A DNA stretch of 64,000 bases from Diadema setosum (lineage: Eukaryota > Echinodermata > Echinoidea > Diadematoida > Diadematidae). The notes beneath the pieces are model-generated. The model saw only the letters and a list, made by a program, of their open reading frames with translations. It had not been told where the DNA came from and did not search any database. The stretch spans positions 2,965,148 to 3,029,147 of the forward strand of contig CM067075.1 in the NCBI GenBank assembly GCA_033980235.1. The letters run 5' to 3'. Of the stretch, positions 1-11,705 are shown in pieces (position 1 is the stretch's first letter; the number at the start of each line of letters is the position of its first letter). Position numbers and translations under genes: made by a program.

Positions 1-2440
1 CTGCACACTCTTTGATGAATTAGGGATATATACGTCAATGTCAAAAGTGTACAAAGTTTATCGAAAGGGATCCTGTATAGCGGAGCTTTTGCATGCTTAT
101 GATTGCAATACGTTGTACAACGATCTGGTGCATAGTTCTGGGGATATTTGGACAATTTTCCATTAAGAAAGTTCGAGATTTGTCCTCATCTCGGGAATTG
201 CTTGGGGGATAAATGATTTGTCTGCCTAAACACTTCCAAAGGGGCGGGGCAAATGCCCCTTTGCCCCCCCCACCCCCCCCCCCCCCCAGATAGATTTTGA
301 CGCCCCTGATCTTCCCTGGGATTGCCCATTGTATCCTGACTGAGTAATCAGTCACTGTCGTTTCTCAAGAATGATTCAGGAAATGGAGGGGTTCAATATG
401 ACGATATAGTTTTTGTTATTGTTTGTTTGTTTGTTTGTTTGTTTGTTTTCGTACATATTTTGCAGATGGTCCCCAGTTACTCGCGTCATATCATGTTTAC
501 ATGTAGGCCTATACTATTTGACGTTGTCAACGTCTGAGCCATACCTTACAGTGACTGTATGTCGATGTTACTTTCTTCGCGAGCGAGCGAAGCGAGCGAG
601 CGCTTGAGAAAATTATGTATACACTTTCCTACAAGATAGAATACTGTTCAGCTATGTTACCTGTCTGAAGGCCGGCGTACAAACGTCATGCAATAATTAT
701 GTCAAAATTGTTACAATCATCCACATTTCTGCTTCCTCCATTTTTTCCCTCAAAATTCAGGGGGGGGGGGGGGGAATGATTGTACAGGCCATCCCCCCCC
801 CCTCCTCCATTTCAGGGGGGGGGGGATCATATCCCCCCATCCCCCCGGGATTTACGCCCATGGTAGGTACAATGATGTAGGTATATACAGTCATGATTTC
901 ATAGTAATGTATAGTGTCATCATGTTTCAGCTCAGTATTGTATATTATGTCAGGGATGTCAGAGTTTATGTGGTTTTTCAATATCCCTTTATCATGCCTG
1001 CCTATTTTCACATAATTATCGTGGCTTATAATCATTTTGATGTTTTAATGAGTTATATCATGTTTTTTGTACATTTTGTCTTTCTTACATCTTAGTCACA
1101 TTTCGTGGGTATTTGAAGCACCTTCTCAAACACATCAGTTTTTCACAAAAAAAAATATCATTAAAGTGATTAATTGTATAATTTTGGTGTTTTATAAAAT
1201 CTTTTTTCTTTGTGTTATTCCTTGTCTTTCCTTTTTTTTTTTTCGAGACACCAAACTTTATCGTGAGGCCACCAAAAAAGAAATTTGGAGATTTTAATGA
1301 GACGAGTAATTCTACTACACTCCAGAACCAAAGGACATGGTGACACAATTGCGGCTAATTATACGTCGTGCATGATATATAGCTCAGTGAATTCGAAATT
1401 AGCTAGGGCCTACTTTATTCATATAATTATTAGAGGGACCTATACGATCACGAACATTTTTATTACGCGCATAATGATAATCAATCCTTTATTAATGTCG
1501 ATCCGGTGTTTTTCCAAGCCGGTTGTGCAATAAAATGTCACTTGTAATCCATAAGGAACACCCCTTTCCTTCTTACAACGATTTAGTCTTTTCCAACCGG
1601 CGATCGGGTTTTTTTTTTTTTTTTTTTTTTTTTTGCTTTCCTTCTTTGCCTGTGAATACTTTTCTCTTTACATGAGCTATCTATCAGCTCACTTTCGAAA
1701 TCGTTTTTGCTATTGATTCTGTTTATTTTATCTGGCTACATCTCGATGTCTCAGATTCATCTTCCCTCTCAATCATTGGAATTCAGGCAGAGAATTATGA
1801 CAAGGATTATTAACCAGCCAGGCTTTTGCTAATCTTGGTGGAAGATTGAGATTTTCATTTGATAGCGTTTGGAAGCGTTTTTTTTTTTCTCTTTCTTTCT
1901 TTCTTTTCCACTGGACTGTGCTGAAACAAACATGACGACATTTCGTGAGGAGATACTCAGGGATGGGGAAAATAATTGATTGACTACGATTAAATCGGTA
2001 GGAAGAATTTATTCTGGGGAAATACCAATAAGATTTTCATCTCCCCACCCCCTCTCTCTGTCTGTTTTCACTCTGTTATTCTCTTCATTGCGACCAGCGT
2101 TTACGCTTGTCCGGACTCACTTCGGAATGAAACGATTCTAAACCACGAACTTTATTTTCGACGTTGAGTTTTAAGTACTTTTTCCCCCATTTCTTTTTTC
2201 AAACGAAAAACAAACAAAATACCTGAATAAAAAGGAAGGGAAGGAATAGAAAGTATAATTCTTCAAAGTATGTACTATACGTACATGGACATGCACCACT
2301 CTCTTCACTATCATTCACATTGTGTCATTCATTTTGCTAAAAATATTTCTTTTGTTTTCATTCACTCTTATTTTCATATTCACAGTGCATATTGTTATCC
2401 GCATTCGTATTCGTTTTTGTAATCGTGTTCATATTGAAAG
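1..2440. other. No gene seen; homopolymer-rich sequence
   Basis: Contains G/C runs at 264-290 and 760-850 (the latter in an inverted arrangement), a palindromic GCGAGC cluster at 570-602, and T tracts at 1222-1242 and 1611-1634. Open frames here are short and low-complexity. Confidence 0.6.
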
Positions 2441-2443
2441 AAA

Positions 2444-2657
2444 GATATTATTCAGAGGGGTGAAGGCTCAGGTTTGAGTTTCTTCAGTTTGTCTCCCTCT
2501 ACACATGAAAATTTGTTAAGATCGCAACTGCTGATCTGTAAATTAAGTTACTAATTAATCTACAGATCAGCAGTTGCGATCTTAACAAATTTTAATTTGT
2601 AGAGGGAGACAAACTGAAGAAACTCAAACCTGAGCCTTCACCCCTCTGAATAATATC
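2444..2657. repeat. Near-perfect palindrome, 103-bp arms, made of SINE tails
   Basis: Arms 2444-2546 and 2555-2657 are inverted copies with only a few mismatches around an 8-bp loop. Each arm contains the same sequence as the tail of the tRNA-derived SINE at 3258-3490 (GATCAGCAGTTGCG, then GAGGGAGACAAACTGAAG). The unit therefore looks like two SINE tails joined head to head. Confidence 0.9.
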
Positions 2658-2682
2658 CTATGCCTTGTCCGCCTTGGACTAC

Positions 2683-3259
2683 TTAAAGGACAAGTTCACC
2701 TTCATTAACATAAGGATTGAGAGAATGTAGAATTATTAGTAGAACACATCATTGAAAGTTTGAGGAAAATCGGACAATCCGTTCAAAAGTTATGAATTTT
2801 TGAAGTTTTTGTGCAGTCACCGCTGGATGAGAAGACTACTGCAGTGTATGATGTCACATGCGTACAACAATATAAGGAAAATATAAAGAGAATTTCACAA
2901 AATTTCATCTTTTTAAAAAAAGTACACATTCCCTTGACTCGTTACTGACATATTATGTTATGGGTAATATTATTCCCATTGCCTTTAGAAAGAGGCAAGT
3001 CAAGTGCTCTTTTATTATGCGAAAAAAAGTGAAAATAATTTATGTTGAATTTTCTTTACATTTTCTTTATACTGTTGTACTCATATGACATCATGAGCCT
3101 TAGTAGTCTCCTCATACAGTGGTTCCAACACAAAAATTTAAAAAATGCATAACTTTTGCATCGATTGTCCAATTTTCCTCAAACTTTCACTAATGTGTTC
3201 TACTAATATTGCTGCTTTCTCTCAATCCTTATGTTTATGAAGGTGAACTTGTCCTTTAA
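2683..3259. repeat. Foldback MITE, family B, copy 1 (577 bp)
   Basis: Ends are TTAAAGGACAAGTTCACC and its reverse complement. The interior is broadly palindromic and includes AGTAGAACACATC and GAAAATCGGACAATC. TTAA at both borders suggests a TTAA target duplication. Confidence 0.85.
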
Positions 3260-3490
3260 CATAACAATGTCGGAATTTCGGAGCTTGGGTATTTGTTCCA
3301 CGTTCATCGTGTCACTGCCGGCAACCAGGGACAGCCTGGTGGTAGTGTCGCTGCCCGGAAAGCAGTAGATGACAGGTTCGAGTCCCACTGGTTCCTTTTT
3401 TCTAACATGTTTGTTAATTTACAGATCAGCAGTTGCGTTCTTAACAAATTTGTAGAGGGAGACAAACTGAAGAAACTCAAACCTGAGCCA
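3258..3490 (+). mobile_element. tRNA-derived SINE, copy 1
   Basis: Contains an A-box-like AGCCTGGTGGTAGTG near 3331 and a perfect B box, GGTTCGAGTCC, near 3374, followed by the tail shared with the palindrome at 2444. A diverged second copy lies at 33665-33880. Confidence 0.7.
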
Positions 3491-4120
3491 TGTTCATATT
3501 CATTAACAGAATAAAACTCCCCTCTTTTCTTCATCATGAAGCTTGAACCATTCAACCGGTGTCCTATCTCCAATGTTTTTGTGACATAATTCGCATCCCA
3601 GAATTGCCAGATTATGTTCCGTATATCGCTGTATCTGTTGAGTATCGCCCAATCGCTTATGAATATCGGACCAGAATATCGCTCCTAAAATTTCGATCAA
3701 GAGATTTGTGCCAACTACTCTGAAGCGCTGTGGGAGACTTTTTTTTTTTATCAAAGTGGAAGACTTCCCGAGGTTGTCAGGAGACCCAAATTAAACTTCT
3801 TATTCATTTTTTTTTCCCTCAAGGACAAAACGACACTTTTATGTCACAAAAGCGTTATGAACACCTGCATCGTATCTATTCCATGGATCAAACAATGATT
3901 GGGGTTAATATCCACTTTTCAATTTTCGCTTTGCGCCGAGTCCTGGGTATATTGACCCGTCACGGACCCTCGCAATTCCCTCTACGCTGATTTCCACAGA
4001 TCTAGATCATGAGTTAAACCCTGAACATTCACCTTCTAACTGGCGCTTCAACCCAAAATTTCCCCTCCAAACCTGATCAGTTGAAACATTGCCCGAATCA
4101 TTTATCAATTCTTCGTGTAC

Positions 4121-4151
<31 letters not shown>

Positions 4152-4458
4152 GTACTAGCTTATGCTGGCTTTCTGAATCAATCTAAAGTTTGTTTTCATC
4201 TTACGTTCGAGTAAATTGCATCGATATATTTTGCTTTTCTGTAGATTTTATAATGACTTCCATTATTGTCAGGTTATTGAATGAAATCTCATTAAAATGA
4301 TTAAAACGAAATATGAGACCATGAGCGTCAGTGTGCATGCACGTGCGATATATAGGGTCTATTCAGGAATTCCTCCTCGCCCGACTGGCATCTAACCCAA
4401 CTTTTTGGAAGTAGGCCTATATATCGATACCCCTGCCCCCTGCTGTTTGAAAAAAAAA

Positions 4459-4463
4459 AAAAG

Positions 4464-4497
<34 letters not shown>

Positions 4498-4510
4498 GTG
4501 TGTGTGTGTT
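4459..4510. repeat. GT microsatellite
   Basis: Long GT tract interrupted by one GC, preceded by an A tract. It accounts for the Thr-His and Cys-Val frames here. Confidence 0.95.
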
Positions 4511-5304
4511 ATAAAGAATAATAACATATACAAATGAAGAGGGAGAGACAACCCGCACAGCCTCTTCAAAGCGAATGGAAAAAAGGGAAGAAAAAAGAGG
4601 AAGAAGCTGGCCAAGAAAGAGAGAGGGGAGGGGGAGGGGGAGGGAGAGAGTTATTGGGCCACGCGACAGATGAATTGAGTGGATACCAGCAGCCCTCGTA
4701 TAATCCCTGGATATGATATGATAATAAAACTAAAGAAAAGGGGTTTTCCCTCGCAGTAAATGATATACGTGCGTCACACATCGACCCCATAGGCACTTTG
4801 TAACCTACAATCCACAAGACAGCCCGCCACCAGACCGCTAAATGCAGCCATCAGCTGTTCAAAGGGTAATAATGATGCGGAGAGAAGTGGAGTGATGCGA
4901 AACATCCGCTGATCTTCCGGGGTGCACTTTTGGAGGAAACGATGAAAAAAAAAAAAGAGATTTATGACTTGGATTTAGCGGCAGATTTGATTCAGGCAAT
5001 GTCAAGAGTGAAATGTAAGATAACAGATGAAGAAATACACGGAAAAAGCATACGGGAACAGAGGACAGGAGGTATAACGCCAAAGTGACATAATACCGCT
5101 GAAGCGCCTAGATTATATCATAGGTCACGCATATCAAGTGAAAAATGAAAAATAAAACAGGAACATGAAACCTGACGGGAGGAAAAAGTAGACGAACTTC
5201 ACCACGGTTCCACACCATGGATTAGTATATGCAATGTAGACCATTTTAAATTCCTGTCAGCTTGAATTGAAATATTAGATACCAATAATATTCAAATTTA
5301 TGAA

Positions 5305-5654
5305 GTTATTCAAATTTATGAAGTTCTTCCGTCGAGATGTTTTCATTGCAACTGATTGACAAATTGCCCTACATCGACGTAAATAAGCACTGAATTGATC
5401 AGTGTTTTAGTAGTAGCCATGATAAAAAAAAAAGTCATGGGCGTACATACTCGAGCAGGATTCGAACCCACGACCTCCTGATCACCGGACAGGCGTCATC
5501 TCCACTAGACCACCGAGCTTTCGCCCGACAGCAAGTGTTGGTTCTAATCCTTATAGCATGCAGCGGGTACTGCTTTGTTATTCAAATTTATGAAGTTCTT
5601 CCGTCGAGATGTTTTCATTGCAACTGATTGACAAATTGCCCTACATCGACGTAA
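5305..5654. repeat. 78-bp exact direct repeats flanking a tRNA-like element
   Basis: Positions 5305-5382 and 5577-5654 are identical over 78 bp and enclose 194 bp that includes the tRNA-like sequence at 5455-5520. A second, shorter tandem duplication (about 39 bp, containing TGCCCTACATCGACG) follows at 5634-5711. This looks like successive local tandem duplications. Confidence 0.85.
5455..5522 (-). mobile_element. tRNA-like SINE head or tRNA pseudogene (Glu-like)
   Basis: On the minus strand GGTGGTCTAGTGG (A box, as in tRNA-Glu genes) is followed by GGTTCGAATCC (perfect B box). The acceptor stem pairs only partly (CTCG/CGAG) and the anticodon arm is irregular, so it is unlikely to be a working tRNA gene. 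A T tract follows after about 15 bp. Confidence 0.6.
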
Positions 5655-5736
5655 TAATATTGTTTGTTCGAAAAATTGCCCTACATCGACGTAATAATAT
5701 TGTTTGTTCGAAATCGCGTAGCCACCTTCTAACAAA

Positions 5737-5836
5737 CCTAAACCAAACCAACCAACCAACCAACCAACCAACCAACCAACCAACCAACCAACCAACCAAC
5801 CAACCAACCAACCAACCAACCAACCAACCAACCAAC
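5737..5836. repeat. (CCAA)n microsatellite, about 25 units
   Basis: Uninterrupted CCAA tetramers. Because the unit is four bases, all frames stay open and give Gly-Trp-Leu-Val or Asn-Gln-Pro-Thr repeats that are not genes. Confidence 0.97.
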
Positions 5837-7171
5837 AAACACACAAACAAACAAACAAATCCTTGCGAATTAAAATCCCAGTAAAGTTTTTTTTTTTCTA
5901 CGACTGGAACTTTCAGTGTCCAAGTTAATGTCCAAATATTGAATTATTACGTAATCTGTGCGCGAGTTTTAATGCTCAATGAATGTATTCCTTGAACATG
6001 ACACTAACATGTACTTTTCTCTCTGAATGAGATACCAAGGTGACTTTGAGGCTATTCCTTACACGTGAAGTGGTCAGTCTAATCAGATGACTGTTGTGTT
6101 GCTCCCTCTACTTGCGATGCAATATGCAGCGGCACAGAATTGTTGAAGGTCCGGCCCTTAACCGCATGCTTTTGAATTCTCGCCAAGATTCTGTTCTGTT
6201 CTATTTGAATAAACAAAACGACAATAAATCCTGATTCGGTTGAACTCAACGTCTGCTTTAGAACTCACAACCCACCAGGGAATGACTCAATGAGTAGGAA
6301 AGAGAAATATATATCATATTAAGCATGCTAATTTTAGCATTTCATTATTTTTAAAGTACACTGAGTAACGTAAATTTTTGTATAAAGTTTGTAGTTATGT
6401 TGAATAATGTATGATTATATATTTTTGGTATAATTATGATACAATATGTCATGTAAGACGCTTAAAATCCTTTAACTTTGTATTAAGCGCGGTAAAAAAA
6501 AAAATTATCATTATTTATCATTATTATTATATTCTTTGCTTTCATCCAGTAATTCTATTAGCCACATCGACGCAATCATTATATAAAAACTGAGAAAAAA
6601 AAAGATAGAAGCAGCGATTCGAAACTGACAAGTTCAATTATCACTTTTCCCATCTTGCCTTTTTTCTGCACTTAGTATTTCTTCCTGTCACGTCTTTTTT
6701 GTCGGTTGATCACTCTCATTTATAAGCGCAGGTGCGTTTCCCGCGGGAAACTCGCATCTGTTATTTCCCGAAGAAATGCGGTCCGTTCAGCTAATTCCGA
6801 CAAAAATGGGTTAGTGTGAGAAAACGTGCCACTCGTCGTACCACGTGGCAAAGACTTGTCGTCACTTGAGACGTCACCAACCAGCGAAGAAATATATCAT
6901 GACAAAGTTCTCCTTTTTGACGTTATCATATCATAATCTAATCAAACCTCTGATTCGGTGAGAAAAACACTGGTTCATACTAAACCGCAATTAAACATGA
7001 TGCCATGTCAGACTTAAGCTCCAATACTTTACCAACATCGGATGATCGATGAAACGTTATGAAAATTGCGTTGACAGCATATGGATATGTGTGAGAAAAA
7101 AAAAAGAAGAAAAAAAAATACAAGAATGCAAGAAGGTTGAGCAGAAAGAGTATACATGTAATATATAATAT

Positions 7172-7266
7172 ATGATCATCAATTATGATCATAATATGCG
7201 ACGCTATGACGGATAACCCTATAGGGTTACATAGCGTCGCATATTATGATCATAATTGATGATCAT
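7172..7266. repeat. 95-bp palindrome with perfect 37-bp arms
   Basis: Arms 7172-7208 and 7230-7266 are exact inverted copies. The centre itself holds a 16-bp palindrome, TAACCCTATAGGGTTA. The whole can form one long hairpin with a 5-nt bulge. Confidence 0.95.
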
Positions 7267-7509
7267 TTGTTATCACAATAAATGTTTGAGGCATGCATAT
7301 GCGCATGCATTCAACAGAGTTTGTCTTGTTTGTTTGTTTTTTAAATCACATGCATGTATAAAAGTGAAAAGGAGTATGTGGATTTGAGTCATTAGTTGTT
7401 TATAATTCGAGGGTTAACTTACTTAGGGGGTCTCAAAAAACAGATCTACAAGCAGCTACAAGACGTAGAAATCATATCCTCAGGAATAGCACCGTGGGTG
7501 TTTGTGTGG

Positions 7510-7510
<1 letters not shown>

Positions 7511-7584
<74 letters not shown>
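7511..7584. repeat. GT microsatellite, about 37 units
   Basis: Uninterrupted GT dinucleotides, which give the Cys-Val frame here. Confidence 0.97.
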
Positions 7585-7587
<3 letters not shown>

Positions 7588-7892
7588 CAAATCACGTGGT
7601 AAAACTGTGACTCTCATGTCTGTCTATACCTTGTCTGTCTCTCCTCAACCAAAGGCACTGAGAGTGCGTTGACCGCGCGGTAACAGACCAGACATGTTTG
7701 TTCCAAAAAGATACCTTTTGATGAGTAGGAGTCTGTCACATGTGTGTCAATCAAGGCCACGCATTTTGTACTTCAAGTCTACAACCCCCCTCCCCCCCCC
7801 CCCACCCCCACCCACTCCCATGGGCTGTGGCCACCCACTCACCATCACCTCCGTCGACAGCAGTCAGAAACACACGTTATTCAATCTTAAAG

Positions 7893-8290
7893 GCATTATT
7901 TGCAATTATTTTGCACATGAAACAAAACCCAGGTTTAGTGCTTGAAAACAGTTCTTAATGTGAGTTAGGGATAGAAACAACCAATGTAAAAATGTTTTTC
8001 AGTTTACCAGTAATCAATGCTGAGTATTGTTAAATATAATATAAAATGTGAACAATAGTGATATTTATAATACAATAATGGTTTCTAGATTAAACAGTCT
8101 ACAGTAATGGTTTATTCAGAAAAATACTGATATCTCCTTATATTTTAGGCTTCATGACGAAATTGTTATATGGTCAACGATGGTAGGATGTTTTGTGATA
8201 CAACTGACCTACACATAATATGCATCAAATGTGATAACTCGAACATTTTCAAATCACTGCTTCCGATGGTAAACAACACCTTTAAAGTAC
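7893..8290. repeat. Foldback element, family H, copy 1
   Basis: Shares TGATATCTCCTTATATTTTA, GATGTTTTGTGATACAAC and GTGATAACTCGAACATTTTC with 33377-33662 and ends in ACACCTTTAAAG. The left half is interrupted or diverged. Confidence 0.6.
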
Positions 8291-9361
8291 AAGTTACTCA
8301 ATCTGAAAGTGCAATTTCACATCATGTTGTGGATTGGATTAATTCTTGAGTCAATTAGTTGGCTGTGATCAATAAATTGAGCAGTAAAGACGTGTCATCA
8401 AACCGAACCAAAAATAACTTAGGTGAGGAATTCTAAATTTTCCCATATTTTCACGAAGGGGTGACAGTAAGTATGCATTTGGGAAGATGTGCATAACACT
8501 ACCTCAATGGCTCCCTGTACAAAAATCTTCACTATAGATTTCTCCCATACTGGCATGAAAGTAATAAGAATGAGATGTATTGTCTGTATAGCAAACTATA
8601 CTGTACTTGTTTAATAACCGAGCAACGATTTGCGGTATATAGGTTATAAAATTCATCGACAAAAAACAAAAACAAAAACTAAACTAAACCACACAAAACA
8701 AAACATGGCTTTAAATATGTTTTGGTGTGCAAACATATTTAAATAGTGAAGCGAGCAGGAACATGATGTGCTAGTGCCTGGTGTTAAAAAAAACTGCTAA
8801 AACATCGCATTTTTTTTTTATAATGACTTGATAACAGCAATGTTAGTGATGGTATATTATAAGAATGATGAGGATGATATTAATGATGAAATTAACACTA
8901 TACTACAAATTATTAAAGACACATAATGTCAGGGTACTGAACAGAGCATATCCATAGCATCGACAACACTATAATCAGCAAATACATACACATTATGTTG
9001 CAGTGAGGAGAATGTTTGTCACCAAGGGGGGGGGGGGGGGGAGCACAAAGAAGAACCACTTTGCTATAGCATCACAAAGGAGGGACATGTACTATAATTT
9101 AGGTGAGATCGCCTAATACCTCCTTGGTAACACCCACGTGTTTTTATGTTTAACCGTAAGATAATCTCACACATAAAACAGCCACATCATAAGTTCCTGT
9201 TCAGGTATATGTTGCTGTAAATCTCTACATTCACTGATTCGTAAGATATAGGAGCCGACTGAGGGATCGCAGTACGTTATCAAGCAATTTCTCTCACATC
9301 ACCTTGGCCATATTATGAACTGATGAAACCAATACTTCACTTATCTTCTTCGCCATTCTGT

Positions 9362-9545
9362 ACAGGCCGAGCGGTTGCAGCTCAGCACACTGATGTAGAT
9401 AAGAAGCCCATACGTCCCTGTTTCGAGTCCCACGAGGGCCGCGGCAGTGTCTCTGCGGTGCTTGTAGGCAAAACACTTCATCCTCGGTACCACTTCCTTC
9501 GGGGGGACCTATTGAGCCATATACGTCCCGTGGTAACTTGCTGGC
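9362..9545 (+). mobile_element. tRNA-derived SINE, second family
   Basis: Head GGCCGAGCGGTTGCAG (A-box-like), B box TTTCGAGTCCC at 9421-9431, then CACGAGGGCCGCGGCAGTGT and a body with CACTTCATCCTCGG. This order is typical of tRNA-headed SINEs of marine animals. Confidence 0.65.
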
Positions 9546-10119
9546 AATTAAGCCTTCATCGTTTCTCAGCGGACGCATAAAGCAAATCTTTATCTGCTTC
9601 ATTCATCATCAGTTACGTAATTAACTTTTCTTTAATTCTCCGTTGATCAATTAGTGTTGCAGATCTTCAAAGACAATGTCAAATTAATTCATTGCTGACA
9701 CAGGACGAATGAGAAATCAAAATTGTTGTATTTCTGTCCTGTTCACTACATTTGTCCACTGAATGGCATAGAATGATGGATATAGACAAAGTGATAGACT
9801 TGTTATAACACAGCGCCTTGGCGGCCATACATTTTTTTGTTGTTGTTGTCTTTAAGTTTTCGCTTTGTTTGCTCGATAGGTATCAAATTGTTTGCACAGC
9901 CAGCTAATATTGCAGGCCATGTACGTCTTTCATAAAAAAAAAAAATCTTCCGAATCATTCATTTTCTTGCCAAGATTTGAGCAGCAGTGATCCTATTACA
10001 ATTTTGATTAGCCTCTTATACACGTGGGGGAATCCCCTCAAATCCGGCTATTGTTCACATTAGGCCTATTGCACGAAAACATAGAGAAGCCTGTAACAAA
10101 ACATACACAGCGGTGTAGA

Positions 10120-10151
10120 ACCAGGGAGGTGAGACAAAACACCTCCCTGGT
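10120..10151. repeat. 12-bp perfect hairpin
   Basis: ACCAGGGAGGTG and its reverse complement are separated by 8 nt. It lies in otherwise unremarkable sequence. Confidence 0.8.
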
Positions 10152-10264
10152 AGAACTTATCATTCGGTTAACAGATAGGAGAGCGAGTACCCGCCCATTG
10201 TATTGACAGGTGATTGAAAAACTCATATAATTACTAAGTATTCTCTATAATAACAGGCTTACTA

Positions 10265-11705
10265 TACACTGCAAAAAGATCGGTGTTAGATTTAACACCA
10301 CGCTTGTTAAATCTAACATCGATCAATACATGACCACACCGACAGGTGTAGAAAGTATGTTGTGATGGTATTGAAAGGTATTCGGCTGACACTTTGTGGT
10401 GTTAATTTGACACTGTGGCTGGTGATACTTTTGACACTGTGTTGGTGTTAATTCACCAATGACACTACATGGTGTTGATTTAACATTGCTGGTGTTGATT
10501 CCAATGGCCCAGTGTGAATAGGAGACCACACAAACTGGTGTTGCTCTGATGTAAATGTCTTCACACATTTTTTTTTCTTCAAAATTGAGTACTTTATCGG
10601 GAGTTCTCGTTCGTCTTGTTAAAGGGTGTGTATACAGTTCTGGTTGAGGTGAGGATTTAGCTTTTAACGTTTTGTGAGATACTCAGAAACCACTCTATGA
10701 GCTGTCAAAGAGCATGCAATTCTAAGAGGTATCAAAAGTTTATTTGATGAAAATCGATTTTGAAATGACCGAGATGTCCAAAAACAAGGTGAAACAAAGA
10801 GGTCCTAATAAAGAGTGTGACCTGTCGCCTTTTATTATTATCATCACTTTTTTTTTTTATATCTCAGCCATTTGAGAACCAATTTTCATCAAATAAACGT
10901 TTAAATCCTTCTTAAAATCGCATGCTCTTTCATATTTCAGAAGAGGTCTCTCATTATCTAACTTAGGAATGTTCAAAACATGAATCCCCACCTCAACCAG
11001 TACTGTACAATCCCTTTAAAGTTCAAAATCAACAAGAAGAACAGGAACCAATTACCCATATCTTAATATCTGAAAATAAGTTATATTTGGAAGTGACACC
11101 CGGAGGTGTTAATTTAACACCACAAATGAGCACCGGAAATTCAGCACCAGCTCGGTGTTTCATATTTAACTACACTGTAAAAACATCGGTGTTAGATTTA
11201 ACACCACGGGTGTTAAATCTAACACCGATCAAACTTCAATAAAGGACCACACCCACAGGTGTTAAAAATGCACTGTGATGGTGTTGAAGAGTGTTCACCT
11301 GACACTTCGTGGTGTTAATTTGACACTGTACCTGGTGTTATTTTGACACTGTACTGGTGTTAATTCAAAAATGACACCACATGGTGTTGATTTGATATTT
11401 ACTGGTGTTAATATCAATGGTTTAACACCCGTCCAGCTTCAATAAGGGACCACACCAGCTGGTGTTACTTTGGTGTAAATTTATTTTCACATTTTTAAAA
11501 AAATCTAGTATTTTAATGTAAAATTCTTGATCGTCTTGTTTAAATTAAAAATCAACAAGAAGTGCAGTTACTAAGAAACTCTTCAAAAAACAGTTTAAAA
11601 TTTGGAAATGACACCCGTAGGTGTTAATTCAACACCATAAATGAGCACCGAAAATTTAACACCAGCTCGGTGTTCACTATTTAACACCGGACTTTTTGCA
11701 GTGTA
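10265..11705. mobile_element. Tandem dimer of a GGTGTTA-rich TIR element
   Basis: Outer ends are TACACTGCAAAAAGATCGG and the inverse CCGGACTTTTTGCAGTGTA, bordered by TA. Copy 1 is 10265-11170 (including a nested MITE at 10619-11019) and copy 2 is 11171-11705. Both are filled with the motif GGTGTTAA and its relatives in both orientations and open with a hairpin; in copy 2 this is 11185-11229, with perfect 21-bp arms and a 3-nt loop. No transposase frame is present, so it is non-autonomous. Confidence 0.85.
10619..11019. repeat. Foldback MITE, family A, copy 1 (TTAA borders)
   Basis: Starts TTAAAGGGTG and ends CAATCCCTTTAA. The two halves are inverted relatives (TTTATTTGATGAAAATCG and ATTTTCATCAAATAAACG). 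It sits inside copy 1 of the GGTGTTA element; copy 2 preserves the uninterrupted site. Confidence 0.88.

Noticed and set aside
5455..5522. Functional tRNA-Glu gene
   Set aside because: A and B boxes are good, but the acceptor and anticodon stems do not pair properly.
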